DNA of 6,339 nt, from positions 1 to 6,339 of the forward strand of contig JACOVV010000074.1 of NCBI GenBank assembly GCA_016177145.1, written 5' to 3'. The notes under the pieces were generated by a model. It saw only the letters and a list, made by a program, of their open reading frames with translations. It was not told the DNA's origin and made no database searches. Position 1 is the stretch's first letter. Every line of letters begins with the position of its first letter. This DNA comes from Candidatus Omnitrophota bacterium. Its GTDB lineage: Bacteria > Omnitrophota > Gorgyraeia > JACOVV01. Shown here piece after piece: positions 5,204 through 6,339 of this stretch. The translations under genes and the position numbers were made by a program.

Positions 5204-5443
5204 CCACGACCCCAACTGAAACCAATTCGTACCGCTGGGGAGATTATAGCGCATATCCCCCTATGGGTCGCCTATGAACCCCCATTGTACCAAAAAATCG
5301 CCCCAAAAGTGGCCCAATTGCGTGCTCTTAATATGTCCTTTAGTGAAATCGCGAAAACCCTAGCGGTCACCAAGCCGACGGTGATAAAAGCCTGTCGACG
5401 TATACTGTACCCCATTAACAAGATGCATAGGGGAATCTCTTAA
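5183..5443 (+). pseudogene. Helix-turn-helix fragment, probable recombinase/transposase tail
   Basis: The only convincing part is about 40 residues (5282-5404): PLYQKIAPKVAQLRALNMS, then FSEIAKTLAVTKPTVIKACR, a clear helix-turn-helix with the S-x-x-E-I-A-x-x-L-x-V-x-x-x-T-V spacing seen in resolvase-type and homeodomain-like DNA-binding domains. Similar short tails, with a YxxIA lead-in, occur in uncultured-lineage genomes at the ends of recombinase-like or orphan frames (from memory). The frame is open back to 5045, but that part overlaps the opposite-strand gene and a palindrome and reads as non-protein. The ATG at 5183 lies in the palindrome loop and has no good Shine-Dalgarno. I therefore read this as a remnant that lost its 5' part. 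A small functional DNA-binding protein is the alternative. Confidence 0.5.
5243..5271 (-). promoter_or_regulatory. Probable promoter of the HEAT-like gene pair
   Basis: On the minus strand a perfect TATAAT (5248-5243) has a weak -35 (GCGACC, 5271-5266, three matches) at 17 nt. Transcription would start near 5236 and run through the nested palindrome. The first ATG in that transcript (5139-5137), with AAGGA only 3 nt before it, opens a different frame from the HEAT-like protein. The promoter overlaps the plus-strand HTH fragment, whose reading it does not affect. Confidence 0.5.
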
Positions 5444-5460
5444 ATAAGCAACCCTTTTTT

Positions 5461-5480
5461 TTACATATAGTTACATATAT
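5461..5480. repeat. 10-bp imperfect tandem repeat in the convergent gap
   Basis: TTACATATAG is followed directly by TTACATATAT, nine of ten bases identical, right after a T8 run (5455-5462). It sits in the AT-rich gap of about 70 nt between the ends of the plus-strand HTH fragment and the minus-strand ATP-binding protein. No GC-rich stem precedes the T run, so it is not a standard terminator. Nothing else is seen in this gap. Confidence 0.4.
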
Positions 5481-5515
5481 CATACGCTGGCATTTGGCTT
5501 TGTTCTTAAATAAAT

Positions 5516-6339
5516 TCATGCCCAGAACGGCAGATAGCGAGCGTATTTTCTTGAACCACCAACCCTCTCATCCAACTTGATCAATTTGGACTCGATGGTT
5601 CCCGCGATGACCTGTGAAACGATTGCGCTTTTGCTTTCCGGCAGATGGAACCGTTCGCGCAAGGATTGATTGGTCATCCGCTCTGACATAACCCACCATT
5701 TCAGGGCACAGTGTTGGTAACAGGCTCGAATCCGGTCATCTCGATCCATCCCATCAAAGGGCTTTGGGCCATAGATAATAACCATAGTTCGACGATAAGC
5801 CGGACGAAAGTCTGGCGCAGGTAACTGATACACCTCTGCTGTCTGCACCACACGGTCGATCCCGCCACCCCTCTCTTCACAGATATGCATTCGCCTCATT
5901 AAGTCGGCAAGACGTTCGTTTCGGGACTGATAGCCATCAATAAAGCGTTCGACAGGCACGGCAGGCTCACCGGGGTTAGAAATTTCAACACGATCAGTAT
6001 AAATTTCCACCATTACTGACGCTCCACCTACGGTAATATCCTGATGAATTAGCGCATTGGCCACCAACTCACGAATCGCCACCTCGGGTACAAGTTTGAC
6101 TTCTTTACGTAACGCATCTTCAATGATTTCGTTCTGCGGCAATTGTGCCATAATGAAACGAATCAATTCCTGGAATCCGACCGCATATCCCTTTGTCCAA
6201 GTCTGGTCAAGCCGAGTCTCCAATTTCGAGATCCCCGTGTAAATGATTACCCGAATTGCCTTCCTAGCCACACTTGGGAAATCGTCAAGACATCTCGCCA
6301 ACAGAAGTGCGCCAAGCCGCCTAATGCTATACCTTCCCC
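5516..6339 (-). CDS. COG2865/Schlafen-like ATP-binding transcriptional regulator, 5' end outside window
   Basis: The frame is open to the right edge; an in-frame TTG at 6301 is internal, because the upstream codons (GRYSIRRLGALL) continue the conserved LGALLLA...DFPSVARKAIRV segment that follows the AlbA_2 (AAA_4) domain. Numbering from that TTG, family landmarks are KGYAVGFQELI (37-47), the GHKL-type ATP-binding N box REVxx-like REL-VANALIHQD (77-88), DRVEISNPG (103-111), VERFIDGYQSRNERLADLMRR (117-137, here a landmark region rather than a motif), ICEERGGGIDRV (140-151) as the glycine-rich box, and QLPAPDFR (159-166). A C-terminal winged-helix-like part (about 208-246, MTNQSLRERFHLPESKSA) follows. 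The stop is at 5516, and the C-terminus looks complete. Members are predicted DNA-binding regulators, often in accessory or defence-rich regions; the ligand and targets are unknown. The N-terminal AlbA_2 domain should lie beyond the window. Confidence 0.92.
   Translation of the reverse strand, partial: GRYSIRRLGALLLARCLDDFPSVARKAIRVIIYTGISKLETRLDQTWTKGYAVGFQELIRFIMAQLPQNEIIEDALRKEVKLVPEVAIRELVANALIHQDITVGGASVMVEIYTDRVEISNPGEPAVPVERFIDGYQSRNERLADLMRRMHICEERGGGIDRVVQTAEVYQLPAPDFRPAYRRTMVIIYGPKPFDGMDRDDRIRACYQHCALKWWVMSERMTNQSLRERFHLPESKSAIVSQVIAGTIESKLIKLDERVGGSRKYARYLPFWA

Noticed and set aside
5440..5462. Terminator at the T8 run after the HTH fragment
   Set aside because: No stable stem precedes the T run; only a GGG/CCC match far apart.
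1..6339. tRNA, rRNA, CRISPR array or full insertion sequence
   Set aside because: No cloverleaf, rRNA-like tract, regularly spaced repeats or transposase with terminal inverted repeats was seen on either strand.

Overview
The window is a piece of bacterial chromosome of roughly even GC content, with almost all genes on the minus strand. Nothing in it fixes the taxonomy. A DUF3568-type lipoprotein, an exported HEAT-like protein with an SSFLAPP stretch after its signal peptide, and short palindromic intergenic repeats together recall uncultured Gram-negative lineages such as Omnitrophota. That placement is a guess from memory, not a demonstrated match.

Reading in the direction of transcription from the right: at the right edge is the 3' part of a COG2865/Schlafen-like ATP-binding regulator (5516-6339, cut by the window end). 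Facing it on the plus strand is a helix-turn-helix fragment (about 5183-5443) that looks like the tail of a lost recombinase or transposase. To its left is a promoter, then a palindrome, then a pair of unrecognised genes: an exported HEAT-like protein (4422-5015) and a 306-residue protein (3509-4429). The two abut at a run of seven G and may be one gene split by a frameshift.

Next comes a compact minus-strand cluster: a DUF3568-type lipoprotein (3075-3449) with its own extended -10 promoter, then glmS (1233-3065, glucosamine-6-phosphate synthase), a 71-residue unknown gene (1012-1227) and rsmI (328-1008, 16S rRNA C1402 ribose methyltransferase). The intergenic gaps inside the cluster are 9, 5 and 3 nt, so co-transcription is likely. 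GlmS feeds cell-wall precursor synthesis and RsmI modifies the ribosomal decoding centre.

The most interesting part is the left 240 bases, which hold no recognised gene. On the minus strand they read as a complete regulatory leader: a promoter with a perfect TTGACA (212-241), a 12-bp palindrome close to the predicted transcript start (176-203), an RNA element with the architecture of a PyrR-binding site (124-156), a Shine-Dalgarno and ATG directly attached to it, and a 13-bp intrinsic terminator with U tract (48-80). The gene it controls lies beyond the left edge; from the PyrR site I predict a pyrimidine biosynthesis or uptake gene (pyrR, pyrB, pyrC, uraA or similar).
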